Positions 51,425-61,201 are shown, numbered from the stretch's first letter. The stretch: DNA of 64,000 nucleotides from JBBSBY01 sp038250835 (GCA_038250835.1 JBBSBY010000001.1:184020-248019); one strand, 5' to 3'. Notes: a model not told the origin generated them from the letters alone. Translations and numbers: made by a program.

Positions 51425-53509
51425 CTATATCAACGGGGGCCTCACCAACATCTCAATAGCTTGACGAGCCCTTCTCGCGAGTTCAGGTTGTTCATTTTGC
51501 AATGAACATAACTGACGCAGATGGTCCGCGGTCCTGAGCATAAGCATTGCCATATCGCCTTCATCGGCCCCTATATGTTCAGCGAGTTCTTCCCAATCGA
51601 TTTGCTGAGCCCACAGATAAGCGGCTGCGGCCGGCCAAAACATTATCGATGGGGTGTCGAATCCTCTTGAAATCATGAACTGAGCCAAAGGCTTTAAATC
51701 CGTTATCATTCCCCTAAATTGTTTCCACAATTGCCTGGTTTTATCCCAGGCTTCCCTACTGACACTGATATCTTTGTCCTTGTCGGTCACAAACGGCGCT
51801 ATCAAGGCTGCCAGCTCTTCCGGACTTAGGTCATTAAAATGACCCTTTTTAATAAGCTCCGCAATCAACAAAGGATGATCCAGCCTCAGTTGAGCCGCCC
51901 ACTTCCCATCATACGTCGGTTTGCCTTCGGAATCCACATAATTCAAATCCTGCAGCAAACTCAAATGTTTATTAAAATCTCTGATTAATCTGGAGTTAAT
52001 TTTCCGGGCTTGTTTTTGATTTTGATGAAAAGCGGCAAAGGAATATCCCAGTAACTCTTCAATTCCCAGGGGATCATGTGACAGCAGCAGATTAAGGACC
52101 ATCGAAAAATTTACACCGATTCGCGATTGGAGAGGTTCTGGTTCCGACAGGAGCAGAGTCTTTACCAGGGGTACTTTGAGAAACTTACCGGGAACAATAA
52201 GAGCAAATCCCACCAAATCCATACCTCGGCGCCCTGCCCTTCCTATCATCTGGTGAATATCCGTAGATGTTATATCAACGAATGAGCGCCCGTTAAATCT
52301 GTCGCTCTGTACTATGACAACGGTTCTGGCAGGAAAATTTACTCCTGCGGCAACCGTGGAAGTTGAAAAAATGACGTCAAGATATCCTGCGACCATGGAT
52401 TTTTCTATTAGTAAGCGCCACCCCGGCAGTTGTCCCGCATGGTGAGAAGCCGCCCTGCAGTCAAGCAATCTGCTGAGCTGTTTTTGATTTCTCAGTTCGG
52501 GGTAAGGTTCCAGAAATTCTCTAACAAATTCGGAAAAGCCGTCATCAAGTGGGTCTGTTGAAGCAGGAAGTAGGGAATCCACAGCCCTATCGCAGTCAGC
52601 TCTAGATTTCAAAAAGACAATAGCAGGCAGCAGATTGAATTCCCGTAAAGTCTCAACAATATCATTCATGTCCGCAGTCTGAATGGAGTACCTGGACCGA
52701 GCTTTTTCGCCGTGCACATAATCGGCAACTTTAGGAAATAGCTTGTCTCCTTTCAGGAAAGGCGTCAATTCTCCCTTAGGCGTTCGAAACAAAATATGCA
52801 AGGCAACAGGTCTCAGCACCGATTGCACTACTTCACATTCGGAGCCTCTAATGTGGGTCAGCCATTTGGCGACGGAGCCGGCATTAGAAATCGTTGCGGA
52901 CAATAGCAAGATCCGGACCCTGGAAGGCAAATAAATCAGCACCTCCTCCCAAACTACACCTCGATCGATATCGCCGAGATAATGGGCCTCGTCCAAAATA
53001 ACCAGGTCCACGCCGAGATCCGTCCCGGAATGCATCGAATCATAAAGTTGATTCCGTAAAATTTCGGTGGTTCCAACAATGACCAAAGCGTCAGGGTTTT
53101 CCTTTCGATCTCCGGTCAAAATCCCGACATTTTCCCGTCCCAACGCCGAGCCGAATTCCTCGTATTTCGCATTGGATAAAGCTTTTAACGGAGTGGCGTA
53201 CCAAACTCCGCGATGATTAGCCAGATATTGCTTTGCCGCCTCGAGAGCAATCCAAGTCTTGCCTGAACCCGTAGGAGCGCTAACCAGGACGTCGCCTTCC
53301 ATAACCCGCTCCAAAGCAACTCTTTGATAAGGGTCAGGAACAAAGGCTCGGGGTTGCGGTTTGCCAATTTGATCGAGGAGCTTCTTGGCCGCTTGATTTA
53401 AGGTGTTTGCAGTTTTGGGGTTGCGATTGTCAAAATCGTTACGTTTTTGCTTCCGTTGAAAGTGAACGTTTTTAGAATAATGTTTTCGTTTCTTTTCAGC
53501 TATATCCAT
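51425..53509 (-). CDS. Ski2-like DExH-box helicase
   Basis: The 694-residue protein is an SF2 helicase of the Ski2 group: Q-motif region DPYQRVALERVM, Walker A SAPTGSGKTWIALEAAKQYL, motif Ia ATPLKALSNAKYEE, DEAH in LVILDEAHYLGDIDRGVVWE, SAT in LLLSATISNAGSVA, and motif VI HQMIGRAGRRGMD. Residues from about 490 on form a ratchet-like helical region. Bacterial relatives unwind RNA or DNA in repair or RNA turnover; the substrate cannot be told from sequence. A lysine-arginine rich N-terminus (KKRKHYSKNVHFQRKQKRN) may bind nucleic acid. A terminator follows. Confidence 0.88.
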   Translation of the reverse strand: MDIAEKKRKHYSKNVHFQRKQKRNDFDNRNPKTANTLNQAAKKLLDQIGKPQPRAFVPDPYQRVALERVMEGDVLVSAPTGSGKTWIALEAAKQYLANHRGVWYATPLKALSNAKYEEFGSALGRENVGILTGDRKENPDALVIVGTTEILRNQLYDSMHSGTDLGVDLVILDEAHYLGDIDRGVVWEEVLIYLPSRVRILLLSATISNAGSVAKWLTHIRGSECEVVQSVLRPVALHILFRTPKGELTPFLKGDKLFPKVADYVHGEKARSRYSIQTADMNDIVETLREFNLLPAIVFLKSRADCDRAVDSLLPASTDPLDDGFSEFVREFLEPYPELRNQKQLSRLLDCRAASHHAGQLPGWRLLIEKSMVAGYLDVIFSTSTVAAGVNFPARTVVIVQSDRFNGRSFVDITSTDIHQMIGRAGRRGMDLVGFALIVPGKFLKVPLVKTLLLSEPEPLQSRIGVNFSMVLNLLLSHDPLGIEELLGYSFAAFHQNQKQARKINSRLIRDFNKHLSLLQDLNYVDSEGKPTYDGKWAAQLRLDHPLLIAELIKKGHFNDLSPEELAALIAPFVTDKDKDISVSREAWDKTRQLWKQFRGMITDLKPLAQFMISRGFDTPSIMFWPAAAAYLWAQQIDWEELAEHIGADEGDMAMLMLRTADHLRQLCSLQNEQPELARRARQAIEMLVRPPLI

Positions 53510-53626
53510 ATTTTCGCATTCTAAGAATCAATATTTCATCGATGCCGACGGTCTCAGCCCCTCCGGATTATGAATGTCGATAAGCGATGTAAAGTATCTA
53601 TGGGTTTTTAGGTAGATCTCAACCAC

Positions 53627-53641
53627 GTTACAAAATGTAAC
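53627..53641. promoter_or_regulatory. 15-bp palindrome upstream of the receiver gene
   Basis: GTTAC, AAAAT, GTAAC with a further half site ATGTTACG just downstream at 53649. It is an operator candidate in the gap between helicase and receiver genes. Confidence 0.35.
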
Positions 53642-53786
53642 CCACTAATGTTACGAGATTTAATTGGATTTACTCTTCGTAATGGATTATAATGGTCTAT
53701 CATGTACAACTACACTAACAATGGCGCCGCCCCTGCGTTCGGTAAGTATAAGACCAATTAACAAACTAAATGTTCAAGGAAGATTC

Positions 53787-54188
53787 ATGAAAACAGGTCG
53801 TCGTCCTCTATCCATCCTGGTAATCGATGACTTGAAACCTTTAGCAGCGGTCCTCGAGATAGGACTATCAAAACTCGGCCAAAAAGTCCTTACCGCATTC
53901 TCAGGCGCCGACGGTATTTCTCTTTTTGAAAGTAACAGTGTTGACGTTATCATTTGTGACCTTGAATTGGAAGACCTCACCGGATGGGATGTCGCTTCTC
54001 GGATCAAGCTAATTTGCTCACGAACCAATGCGCCCAAGCCTCCATTTATTCTTCTCACGGGGTGGCTCTCGGCGTTTATAGACGAGCAGTGTCCTAATGA
54101 AAAAGGCGTTGATCTGATTCTCACTAAACCAATTGAAATAAACCGCTTGATGGAAATCGTCGAAAAAGTCATTCTAACCAAATCTTAA
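53787..54188 (+). CDS. Single-domain response regulator (receiver only)
   Basis: The 133-residue protein is a bare receiver: acidic residues in ILVIDDLKPLAAVLEIGLSK, phospho-acceptor Asp in VDVIICDLELEDLTGWDV, threonine in FILLTGW and lysine in LILTKPIEINRLM. No output domain follows, so it works through protein contacts, for instance with a hybrid kinase not seen here. ATG 53787 is preceded by GGAAG; a longer reading to 53664 has no such site. It lies 430 bp before phoB. Confidence 0.88.
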   Translation: MKTGRRPLSILVIDDLKPLAAVLEIGLSKLGQKVLTAFSGADGISLFESNSVDVIICDLELEDLTGWDVASRIKLICSRTNAPKPPFILLTGWLSAFIDEQCPNEKGVDLILTKPIEINRLMEIVEKVILTKS

Positions 54189-54614
54189 CTCTAATCTAAT
54201 TTAAATCCATTACTCCTCTCTCAAAATACATTAAGCTTATCTGCCGGAGCTTCAATCAGGTCCAGCAATCAAAACTGCGGCGAAAGATTCGCGAATTTCA
54301 TAGGCGCAGCGCCGAGCGCTTTAATCCATCAGGCGACCGTAAAGTCCGGCGCCGGTTATAAGATCAAGACGAGAACTGCGGGCATGAGCGCTATAGTAGA
54401 CTCAACAATTCGGTTATGTCGGCGCCGTGAAATCACTGCCGGATGTCACGAAATATTTCAATGAACTTAGGACGGCTTCCTGTTAAAGTGATGTCATTTC
54501 GCGGAAAAACTACCTTATCGGGACGCTTCTGATTTCCTCTCGTAACCTTAGAAAGTTAGATATAATGCCTTCAACAAAATATTCATTTAAAAGCGAAATT
54601 GCGTGAGTGTTACC
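54189..54614. other. Leader of the phoB-phoR-phoU operon
   Basis: About 430 bp without a gene. A perfect TATAAT at 54561-54566 may be the -10 of phoB, but no matching -35 or recognisable Pho box was found. Confidence 0.4.
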
Positions 54615-55301
54615 ATGGCGAAAGATAGAATCCTCATAGTAGATGACGAAGAAGATATTTTGGAATTAGTCCAATACAACCTGGCCAAAGAAGGCTACCA
54701 GGTCGAAATAGCCGCTTCCGGCGAAGAAGCTTTGTCGAAAATACAGAAACGCGCTCCCGACATCGTTCTGCTTGATCTGATGCTAACCGGTCTCGATGGG
54801 CTTGATGTATGCCGTGAATTGAAAAAAGATCAGAGGACTGATCAAATACCCATCATTATGCTTACCGCAAAAGTTGAAGACGCAGATATCGTGACGGGTC
54901 TCGAGCTGGGAGCGGACGATTATATGACAAAGCCTTTCAGTCCAAGAGTTCTCTTGGCCCGAATAAAGGCAATACTAAGACGGAAAAAACCGGCAGAGCA
55001 GAACGAACAGGCTATAGTACGGATTCATGAACTTACGATCAATCCGGCTCGGCACGAAGTTCTTGTTGATAATGCATCGCTTGTCCTAACTGCGTCCGAG
55101 TTCAAAATTCTTAGCTTTCTTGCAAAAAGGCCCGGTTGGGTCTTCACGCGCGATCAAATAATTAACGCCGTCAAAGGCGATGATTATCCGGTGACCGAAA
55201 GATCTGTGGATGTGCAAATAGTTGGACTGAGAAGAAAACTTGGCTCGGCCGGAAAAAACATAGAAACGGTAAGAGGTGTAGGTTATCGTTTTCGAGAGTA
55301 G
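54615..55301 (+). CDS. phoB: OmpR-family response regulator (PhoB-like)
   Basis: The 228-residue protein joins a receiver (RILIVDDEEDILELVQYNLA, phospho-acceptor in VLLDLMLTGLDGLDV, switch LTAKVEDAD, KPFSPRVLLARI) to a winged-helix output domain (LTASEFKILSFLAKRPGWVF, TRDQIINAVKG, VDVQIVGLRRKLG, IETVRGVGYRF). Together with the adjacent PhoR-type kinase and PhoU it should activate the phosphate-starvation regulon. ATG 54615 is preferred; GTG 54603 is four codons upstream in frame. The kinase starts 32 bp later. Confidence 0.92.
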   Translation: MAKDRILIVDDEEDILELVQYNLAKEGYQVEIAASGEEALSKIQKRAPDIVLLDLMLTGLDGLDVCRELKKDQRTDQIPIIMLTAKVEDADIVTGLELGADDYMTKPFSPRVLLARIKAILRRKKPAEQNEQAIVRIHELTINPARHEVLVDNASLVLTASEFKILSFLAKRPGWVFTRDQIINAVKGDDYPVTERSVDVQIVGLRRKLGSAGKNIETVRGVGYRFRE

Positions 55302-55332
55302 TCCTATTTTCCGGAATGGAGTTTCCGATTGG

Positions 55333-57126
55333 ATGAAAAAGCTCAAATGGTATATATATCCTGCGTTTCTAATCGTTTTTCTTTTAACCGCCATTGTCGT
55401 GGCATGGACCCTATCCGAGCTGTACTCCAATAGGTACAACAAAGATTTAGCCGCGCAGCTAAAAACTCAGGCGGCGATAACGGAACGCTTATTTGCCGGC
55501 AAATTGAATCGCGCGCACGCTGAAGAAATTTCTCAAGCTCTAAAAGAGATTGGGACGCCATCTCATTCTCGTATCACGATTGCTCTACCTGACGGTTATA
55601 TTGTCGGCGATTCTCACGAAGATCCGTCCAAAATCCATAATTTTTCAGTTAGACCCGAAATGAAGGAAGCCCTCGCCGGTAACCCATCCCCACTTATTCG
55701 ATACAGCTATATTACTAACCATAAACTTGTGTTCGTCACGTACCCCGTTAAAACAAACGGAACGCTAACGGCAATAATCAGAATTGCCTCTTCGGCCGAG
55801 GACCCGCTTTCCATGCTCAACAGCATCGGACCGCATTTATTGGTGATCGCTGGAATTCTCTTTCTTGCGGCAACCGCCATCAGCTTCATTGTTTCGCAGC
55901 GCGTGACCAAGCCTCTTATCGACCTTCAAACAATTGTTGACGGCTATGCCGCAGGGGATTTAAAGGCTAGGGTTCCCAAGTACGTTCCCGCAGAATTCGC
56001 GTCGCTCTCGAAATCGCTCAATTTGATGGTGTCCCAATTGGTTAATCGTCTCAAATCGGTGATCCGACAGCGTAATGAATTGGAGGTAGTGCTTTCGAGC
56101 ATGATGGAAGCCGTAATTGTTTTAAATGCAAATGAAGAAATAATTGGTATGAACCAGGCTGCTGAAAGTCTTTTCGATTTAAATTTCGAGGCGGTTAAAG
56201 GTAGAACAGTTCAGGAGGCTATTAGGAATTCCGCTTTCCATTCGTTTGTCATGAAGACTTTGGCCGAGGACAAGTCCAATGAAGCGGATATAGTTTTCAT
56301 GGGCGACCCTGAACGCTTCCTTCAGGCTACCGGAGCAACTTTGCTGGAGTCAAACGGCGGCAAAATAGGAATCGTCATAGTTCTGAATGACGTGACTCGT
56401 CTGAAAACTCTTGAAAATATCCGCCGGGACTTTGTGGCTAATGTTTCACATGAGCTAAAGACCCCTATTACCTCCATCAAAGGATTTCTGGAAACTTTAA
56501 AAGAGGGAGCAATAAACGACGCCGCTACCGCTCATCGCTTTCTCAACATTCTCATAAAACATACGGACCGACTTGATTCGATAATTGAAGATTTGTTAAG
56601 CCTTTCTCGAATAGAGCGCGATGCTGAGAGAGGGGAAATAGCACTTGAAAACGGCTTCATCGAGGACCTTGTTGACGCGGCCAAACGAGCGTGCTCAGTG
56701 AAAGCGCAATCCCGCAACATCGAATTAAGGACTGAAATCGAAAATCGTTTAAGCGCCAAAATTAACGCCAGATTGCTTGAACAAGCTATAATTAATCTAA
56801 TTGATAATGCGATTAAATTCAGTCCCGCAAATTCGACGATTCAGATTCAAGCATTGACCAAAGACGATGAAATAACCATATCAGTAAAAGATCAGGGTAG
56901 CGGTATATCCAAAGAGCACCAGAAAAGAATATTCGAGAGGTTCTACAGGACTGATAAGGCAAGGGGCCGCGGCGTCGGCGGAACGGGTCTTGGTCTTTCA
57001 ATAGTCAAGCACATTGTGAACACACATGGCGGTAGGATTACGGTGGAGAGTTCTCCCAATCGGGGAAGCGAATTTACAATTTTTTTGCCTATCCGCCAAA
57101 TGCCTTCCAGGAAGGAACAAGCATGA
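55333..57126 (+). CDS. phoR: PhoR-type sensor histidine kinase
   Basis: The 597-residue protein has a short N-terminus and helix (IYPAFLIVFLLTAIVVAWTL), a 120-residue periplasmic sensor, a second helix (LLVIAGILFLAATAISFIVS), HAMP at about 195-250, a PAS domain (RNELEVVLSSMMEAVIVLNA), phosphoacceptor His in NVSHELKTPITSIKGFLETL, and an HATPase domain with NLIDNAIKFSP, DQGSGISKEHQKRIFERFYR and GGTGLGLSIVKHIV. It phosphorylates PhoB in low phosphate. It overlaps phoU by ATGA. Confidence 0.92.
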   Translation: MKKLKWYIYPAFLIVFLLTAIVVAWTLSELYSNRYNKDLAAQLKTQAAITERLFAGKLNRAHAEEISQALKEIGTPSHSRITIALPDGYIVGDSHEDPSKIHNFSVRPEMKEALAGNPSPLIRYSYITNHKLVFVTYPVKTNGTLTAIIRIASSAEDPLSMLNSIGPHLLVIAGILFLAATAISFIVSQRVTKPLIDLQTIVDGYAAGDLKARVPKYVPAEFASLSKSLNLMVSQLVNRLKSVIRQRNELEVVLSSMMEAVIVLNANEEIIGMNQAAESLFDLNFEAVKGRTVQEAIRNSAFHSFVMKTLAEDKSNEADIVFMGDPERFLQATGATLLESNGGKIGIVIVLNDVTRLKTLENIRRDFVANVSHELKTPITSIKGFLETLKEGAINDAATAHRFLNILIKHTDRLDSIIEDLLSLSRIERDAERGEIALENGFIEDLVDAAKRACSVKAQSRNIELRTEIENRLSAKINARLLEQAIINLIDNAIKFSPANSTIQIQALTKDDEITISVKDQGSGISKEHQKRIFERFYRTDKARGRGVGGTGLGLSIVKHIVNTHGGRITVESSPNRGSEFTIFLPIRQMPSRKEQA

Positions 57127-57809
57127 GAATCAGGCTGCAACGAGACGTAAATAAGTTGAAAAAATCCGTTGTTGAATTGGGAACTCTGGTGGAAGAACGA
57201 TTTCAAATGGCGGTTAGAGCCGTGGCCCGCAATGACCTGGAACTTGCGACAAGAGTAACGGAGGGAGATCTCGATATTGATCAGACGGAGGTTGATATTG
57301 AAGAAGAATGTCTCAAAATACTGGCTTTGCATCAGCCCGTAGCAGACAATCTACGTTACATAATTGCAGTATTAAAAATGAACAACGATCTTGAAAGAAT
57401 CGGGGACCTGGCGGTCAATATAGCTGAACGAGCCGGAACCATGTCCGATGAATTGTCAATGCCTTCCGACATCCTCAAAATGGCTGAAAAAGCTGGTAGA
57501 ATGCTTAAACTAAGTCTTGATTCTTTAATTAATTCCGATATCGATCTCGCCTATAGAGTTTGCGCCGCGGACGACGAAGTGGACGCAATGAAAAATGCGA
57601 TGCAAATGCATTTTCTATCCGAAGTGAAAAAGGATCCGGCGTTGGCGGATTCACTAATAGCTTCGTTTTTGATCTCCCGGCACTTGGAACGCATAGCGGA
57701 CCACGCGACGAATATCGCTGAAGATGTCATCTACATGGTAGTTGGAGAGATTCATCGCCACAGGAGCGCCGAATACTCAAATCAGACCGCATCGGAGGAA
57801 CAAATCTAA
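57123..57809 (+). CDS. phoU: Phosphate transport system regulator PhoU
   Basis: The 228-residue helical protein consists of two PhoU repeats: LKKSVVELGTLVEERFQMAV, then LHQPVADNLRYIIAVLKMNN with DLERIGDLAVNIAERA, and again SLIASFLISRHLERIADHAT with NIAEDVIYMVVGE. PhoU binds metals and links PstB to PhoR to switch off the response in high phosphate. No pst transporter genes follow in this window; a repeat and the ankyrin cluster come next. ATGA overlap with phoR. Confidence 0.94.
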   Translation: MRIRLQRDVNKLKKSVVELGTLVEERFQMAVRAVARNDLELATRVTEGDLDIDQTEVDIEEECLKILALHQPVADNLRYIIAVLKMNNDLERIGDLAVNIAERAGTMSDELSMPSDILKMAEKAGRMLKLSLDSLINSDIDLAYRVCAADDEVDAMKNAMQMHFLSEVKKDPALADSLIASFLISRHLERIADHATNIAEDVIYMVVGEIHRHRSAEYSNQTASEEQI

Positions 57810-57981
57810 TTCTCTCAATTAATCGCCCTGACGAACCGCATCCTCATATCAGGACTCATGTTCATCGAAACCTAAGACAAAACTGAAGAGCATTCCATTG
57901 ATTCAATTAAAACACCCTTCGTTTTTCCTTTTTACAACTTGTAAAGTTTTCTTATCTGAATCTGATATAATTAGATTGGCC

Positions 57982-58210
57982 TGCTATGAACTTATAGAGG
58001 TTCTCGAAACTAATCACAGATTCAAGATCATGATTCTTGATTCGTTCGACGATCCGAATTACCTAGAAGCTATGGCGCTTGCCCATGCATTCAGAGCGCA
58101 TCTTCGTCATTCCAGCGCAAGCTGGAATCCAGGAAATCTGGGTCCAGCTTTCGCTGAGACGACGGGTCAGAGGCCTTGTTCGACAGAAATTTCGAGAAAT
58201 CCCATAAGCG
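57982..58210. repeat. Dispersed intergenic repeat, copy C (most complete)
   Basis: Head AACTTATAGAGGTTCTCGAA, centre CGTCATTCCAGCGCAAGC with TGGAATCCAGG, inner arm GGTCCAGCTTTCGCTGAGAC, and tail AGGCCTTGTTCGACAGAAAT ending GAGAAATCCCAT. It is followed at 58218 by CGATGTTACACGTTTTAGTG, a block seen again at 63856. Confidence 0.75.
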
Positions 58211-58407
58211 GGTTGAACGATGTTACACGTTTTAGTGCGAACCTGTATGATATATTGTAAAAGTGGCGAGTCTAAGTTCACGACTATACTGATTCTCTAA
58301 TTCAACGATCTAACAACATTATGGAATGTGTTTGTATCCGATTTCCGGAGCAGCTACTCAGAATTATTCGACTTCTTCAATTTTTCTTAGCGGCGCCAAA
58401 GCCGTGT

Positions 58408-58422
58408 TGGCACGCGACTTGC
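58408..58422 (+). promoter_or_regulatory. Sigma-54-type -24/-12 promoter
   Basis: TGGCAC at 58408-58413, GCGAC, TTGC at 58419-58422: the consensus TGGCACG-N4-TTGC with correct spacing. It lies about 95 bp upstream of the first ankyrin gene. Confidence 0.65.
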
Positions 58423-58516
58423 CTAATGGATAAGTGACTTGCAACTATTTGAGCGTAGAACGAATATATAACTCAATAGCGTTACGTTACCAATGCGCAA
58501 AAATGCGGAGAACCGT

Positions 58517-59608
58517 ATGTCCAAAGCATTAGACAAACTACTGACCTCCATCGGCGGCGCTGATTTTTCTCAGGTGGAGCAGCTTGTCAATACCGGAATC
58601 GATATCAATGAAAAAACCGATTACGGTATTACTCCCATAAATGAAGCTTCTCGTCATGGACTTGCTCAGATTGTTAAATATCTTATCGAGAGAGGCGCGG
58701 ACATCAACGCTGCCGATAATAAGGGCCGCACACCGTTGATTAATGCCGGTATCCTGGTGAATCCCGATACGGCCAGGACATTAATAGACGCAGGCGCGGA
58801 TGTAAATAAGTCTAACAATGATGGTTTAACCGCTTTAATGATCGCCTCAAGAATGGATCGTATAGAAATTGTCAAACCGCTGCTCGAAGCCGGGGCAGAT
58901 GTCGAATCCGTTGACAATTCCGGAGTGACGGCCCTGATTGGCGCAGCCCGAGCAGGCCGGGCCGAAATAGTCGCCAAACTTCTTGACAACGGCGCCGATA
59001 TGGAGGCTCGTTGCAATGAAGGTTACACGGCTCTCATCTGGGCCGCCAGAGAAAATCACAAATTCACACTGCGGAAATTGATCAGCCGAGGCGCTGATGT
59101 TAATTCCAAAAGCTCAGCCGGCTGGACCGCGCTTCTGTGGGCGTGCTCCATGGATTATCCTGAATTGGTCCAAATCCTCCTTGAAAACGGCGCTGATCTT
59201 GAGGGCAGAGATCCATACGGCGCCACGGCTCTCATGAAAGCGTGCAGAAGGGAAAATATTGAAATTGTGAGGCTGCTGCTGCAACATGGGGCGGATGTAA
59301 ACGCAGTGGATGAATTCCAATGGACTCCGCTAATGCGAGCGTGCCGCAAGGGATCACGGGAAATCGTTAGTCTATTGCTCGGAAAAGGGGCGCATACCGA
59401 CAACAAAGATCAATACGGCGCGACGGCTTTAACCATAGCCGTATCCGAAAATAACAAAGAAATAGTCGAGTTGTTGATAAAAGCCGGAGCGGACGTAACC
59501 GCTACGGACAATAACGGCTGGACCCCCTCGATGTGGGCTGTTTCCATTGAAGCTACGGAGATTCTTGAACTGCTGCGCGCCGAGATTGAAGATCGCAAAC
59601 TAATCTGA
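58517..59608 (+). CDS. Ankyrin-repeat protein, about ten repeats
   Basis: After a 30-residue start (MSKALDKLLTSIGGADFSQV) the 363-residue chain is an unbroken array of about ten ankyrin repeats (TPLINAGILVNPDTARTLID, TALMIASRMDRIEIVKPLLE), with later ones of two alternating types, QYGATALMKACRREN and FQWTPLMRACRKGS. No signal peptide or enzyme domain is seen. It should bind a protein in the cytoplasm. ATG 58517 has GGAG six bases upstream; a longer reading at 58493 does not. It is the first of four genes to 62278 and lies after the sigma-54 promoter. Confidence 0.85.
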   Translation: MSKALDKLLTSIGGADFSQVEQLVNTGIDINEKTDYGITPINEASRHGLAQIVKYLIERGADINAADNKGRTPLINAGILVNPDTARTLIDAGADVNKSNNDGLTALMIASRMDRIEIVKPLLEAGADVESVDNSGVTALIGAARAGRAEIVAKLLDNGADMEARCNEGYTALIWAARENHKFTLRKLISRGADVNSKSSAGWTALLWACSMDYPELVQILLENGADLEGRDPYGATALMKACRRENIEIVRLLLQHGADVNAVDEFQWTPLMRACRKGSREIVSLLLGKGAHTDNKDQYGATALTIAVSENNKEIVELLIKAGADVTATDNNGWTPSMWAVSIEATEILELLRAEIEDRKLI

Positions 59609-59629
59609 TCGTTAGATGCCAAAGGCTGG

Positions 59630-59643
59630 TTACAATATTGTAA
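59630..59643. promoter_or_regulatory. Perfect 14-bp palindrome between ankyrin genes
   Basis: TTACAATATTGTAA lies in the 152-bp gap, 118 bp before the second ankyrin start. It could be a second control point within the cluster. Confidence 0.45.
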
Positions 59644-59760
59644 TATTTATTAACGCTCCGATTTTCATCAACCCTTTTTGTTCCTTGAAATGAGCGCAAT
59701 GGTCGGTTACGGAGCCGAGTATAACAACTAAGCTGACTAACCGGCGTTGGGAGAAGACAA

Positions 59761-60348
59761 ATGGAAGAACAACTTTTATCTGCGGCGACATCCGGTGATC
59801 TGAAGGAATTAAAGGAGCTTCTCGATAACGGCGCCGACCCAAACACGAAGGACGTTTTTGGATGGAGCGCTACGATGTGGGCCGCTTCAATGGGGTTTGC
59901 AGAGGCTGTGAAGATTCTGCTGAAGGCCGGCGCCGACGCCGACGCAAGAGACCAGTATGGCGCAACGGCCCTGATGAAATCTTCGAGGAGGGGCTTTGCA
60001 GAGGTGGCCGACGTTTTGTTAAATGCGGGCGCAGATGTTAATGCTGAGGACGAATTTGGTTGGACTGCTCTGATGAGGGCTTCCCGACGCGGTTATCTCG
60101 ACGTCGTCAAAACACTTCTGGACGCCGGAGCGAAAATGGAGAAGGGCGATCAATACGGCGCTGACGGTCTGATTATGGCCGCTTCTGAAGGTCATCTAAA
60201 TGTTGTAGCTGAGTTGTTGGGTCGCGGCGCCAATCCCAAATCCAGAGATAGAAACGGATGGACGCCTCTGATGTGGGCGGAATCCATGCGTCACGAACCT
60301 GTGGTAGCTTTGCTAAAAGAATACACAAAGAGCCGCCGGCCAATTTAG
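59761..60348 (+). CDS. Ankyrin-repeat protein, five repeats
   Basis: A 195-residue chain made of about five ankyrin repeats starting at residue 1 (LLSAATSGDLKELKELLDNG), with GWSATMWAASMGFAEAVKIL, QYGATALMKSSRRGFAEVAD, FGWTALMRASRRGYLDVVKT and NGWTPLMWAESMRHEPVVAL. The repeats are the same two alternating types as in the neighbouring genes, so all three probably arose by tandem duplication. GGGAGAAGA precedes ATG 59761. Cytoplasmic and without a known enzyme domain. Confidence 0.85.
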   Translation: MEEQLLSAATSGDLKELKELLDNGADPNTKDVFGWSATMWAASMGFAEAVKILLKAGADADARDQYGATALMKSSRRGFAEVADVLLNAGADVNAEDEFGWTALMRASRRGYLDVVKTLLDAGAKMEKGDQYGADGLIMAASEGHLNVVAELLGRGANPKSRDRNGWTPLMWAESMRHEPVVALLKEYTKSRRPI

Positions 60349-60517
60349 TGGTATTAAATGTTCCATTTATTGGAATCCGGAGATACGCGCCACTTGTAAT
60401 TAAACTTATTTTCCGGTTTGTGTGATCCTCAGCGAGTAAAGGTGATTCGGCGACTATCGGTTCGGCCTTGTTTAAACAACAGCCCCATGAGCGCTACTTC
60501 GCTACCGGGAGGTCATC

Positions 60518-61189
60518 ATGAACGAAAAACTTTTGAGAGCCGCCGGTTCAGGAAATTTCAGCAAATTATTATCACTCCTGAACAAGGGCGCCGACCCGGA
60601 CTCTACGGATGAATATGGCTACACACCATTGATTCTTGCCGCTTCGGAAGGCAAAGCGGACATGGTGGAGGCGCTGATAAAAAAGGGCGCAAGCGTCAAC
60701 GCAAGAAGTGAATCCAACTGGACGGCGTTGTTGTGGGCTGCTTCGATGGGCTACACGGACGTGTTAAAGCTTTTGGTGGACGCCGACGCGGATGTGGAAT
60801 GTGAGGATCAATACGGCGCTACCCCGGTAATGAAGGCCTGCCGGCGCGGACACGAGGAGGCTCTCAGAATTCTCCTTGAACACGGCGCCAATGTTAACGT
60901 CCAGGATGAATACGGATGGACTCCACTCATGCGAGCCTCACGACGTGGATATTTAAACATAGTGGAACTGCTGCTGGACTACGCCGCGGACACTGAAGCT
61001 GAAGATCAGTACGGGGCGACGGCGCTCATCGTGGCCTCATCAGAATACCACGTCGATATTATCAGATGTTTGCTGGAGAATGGCGCAAATCCCTCGGCCA
61101 CCGACAAAAACGGGTGGACCGCCCTCATGTGGGCTTCATCAATGGGACATCCACTTGCGGTTGAACTCTTAAAACACTACCAGGCGTGA
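60518..61189 (+). CDS. Ankyrin-repeat protein, six repeats
   Basis: The 223-residue protein begins LLRAAGSGNFSKLLSLLNKG and contains about six ankyrin repeats, including WTALLWAASMGYTDVLKLLV, QYGATPVMKACRRGHEEALR, YGWTPLMRASRRGYLNIVEL and NGWTALMWASSMGHPLAVEL, closely similar to the 59761 gene. GGGAGG precedes ATG 60518. The propeller gene follows 12 bp later, so the products are made together. Confidence 0.86.
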   Translation: MNEKLLRAAGSGNFSKLLSLLNKGADPDSTDEYGYTPLILAASEGKADMVEALIKKGASVNARSESNWTALLWAASMGYTDVLKLLVDADADVECEDQYGATPVMKACRRGHEEALRILLEHGANVNVQDEYGWTPLMRASRRGYLNIVELLLDYAADTEAEDQYGATALIVASSEYHVDIIRCLLENGANPSATDKNGWTALMWASSMGHPLAVELLKHYQA

Positions 61190-61201
61190 CAGGGTGTAGC
61201 C

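Noticed and set aside
57898..58260. 120-codon open frame before the ankyrin cluster
   Set aside because: It runs through the dispersed repeat copy C; its sequence is that of the repeat, not a conserved protein.
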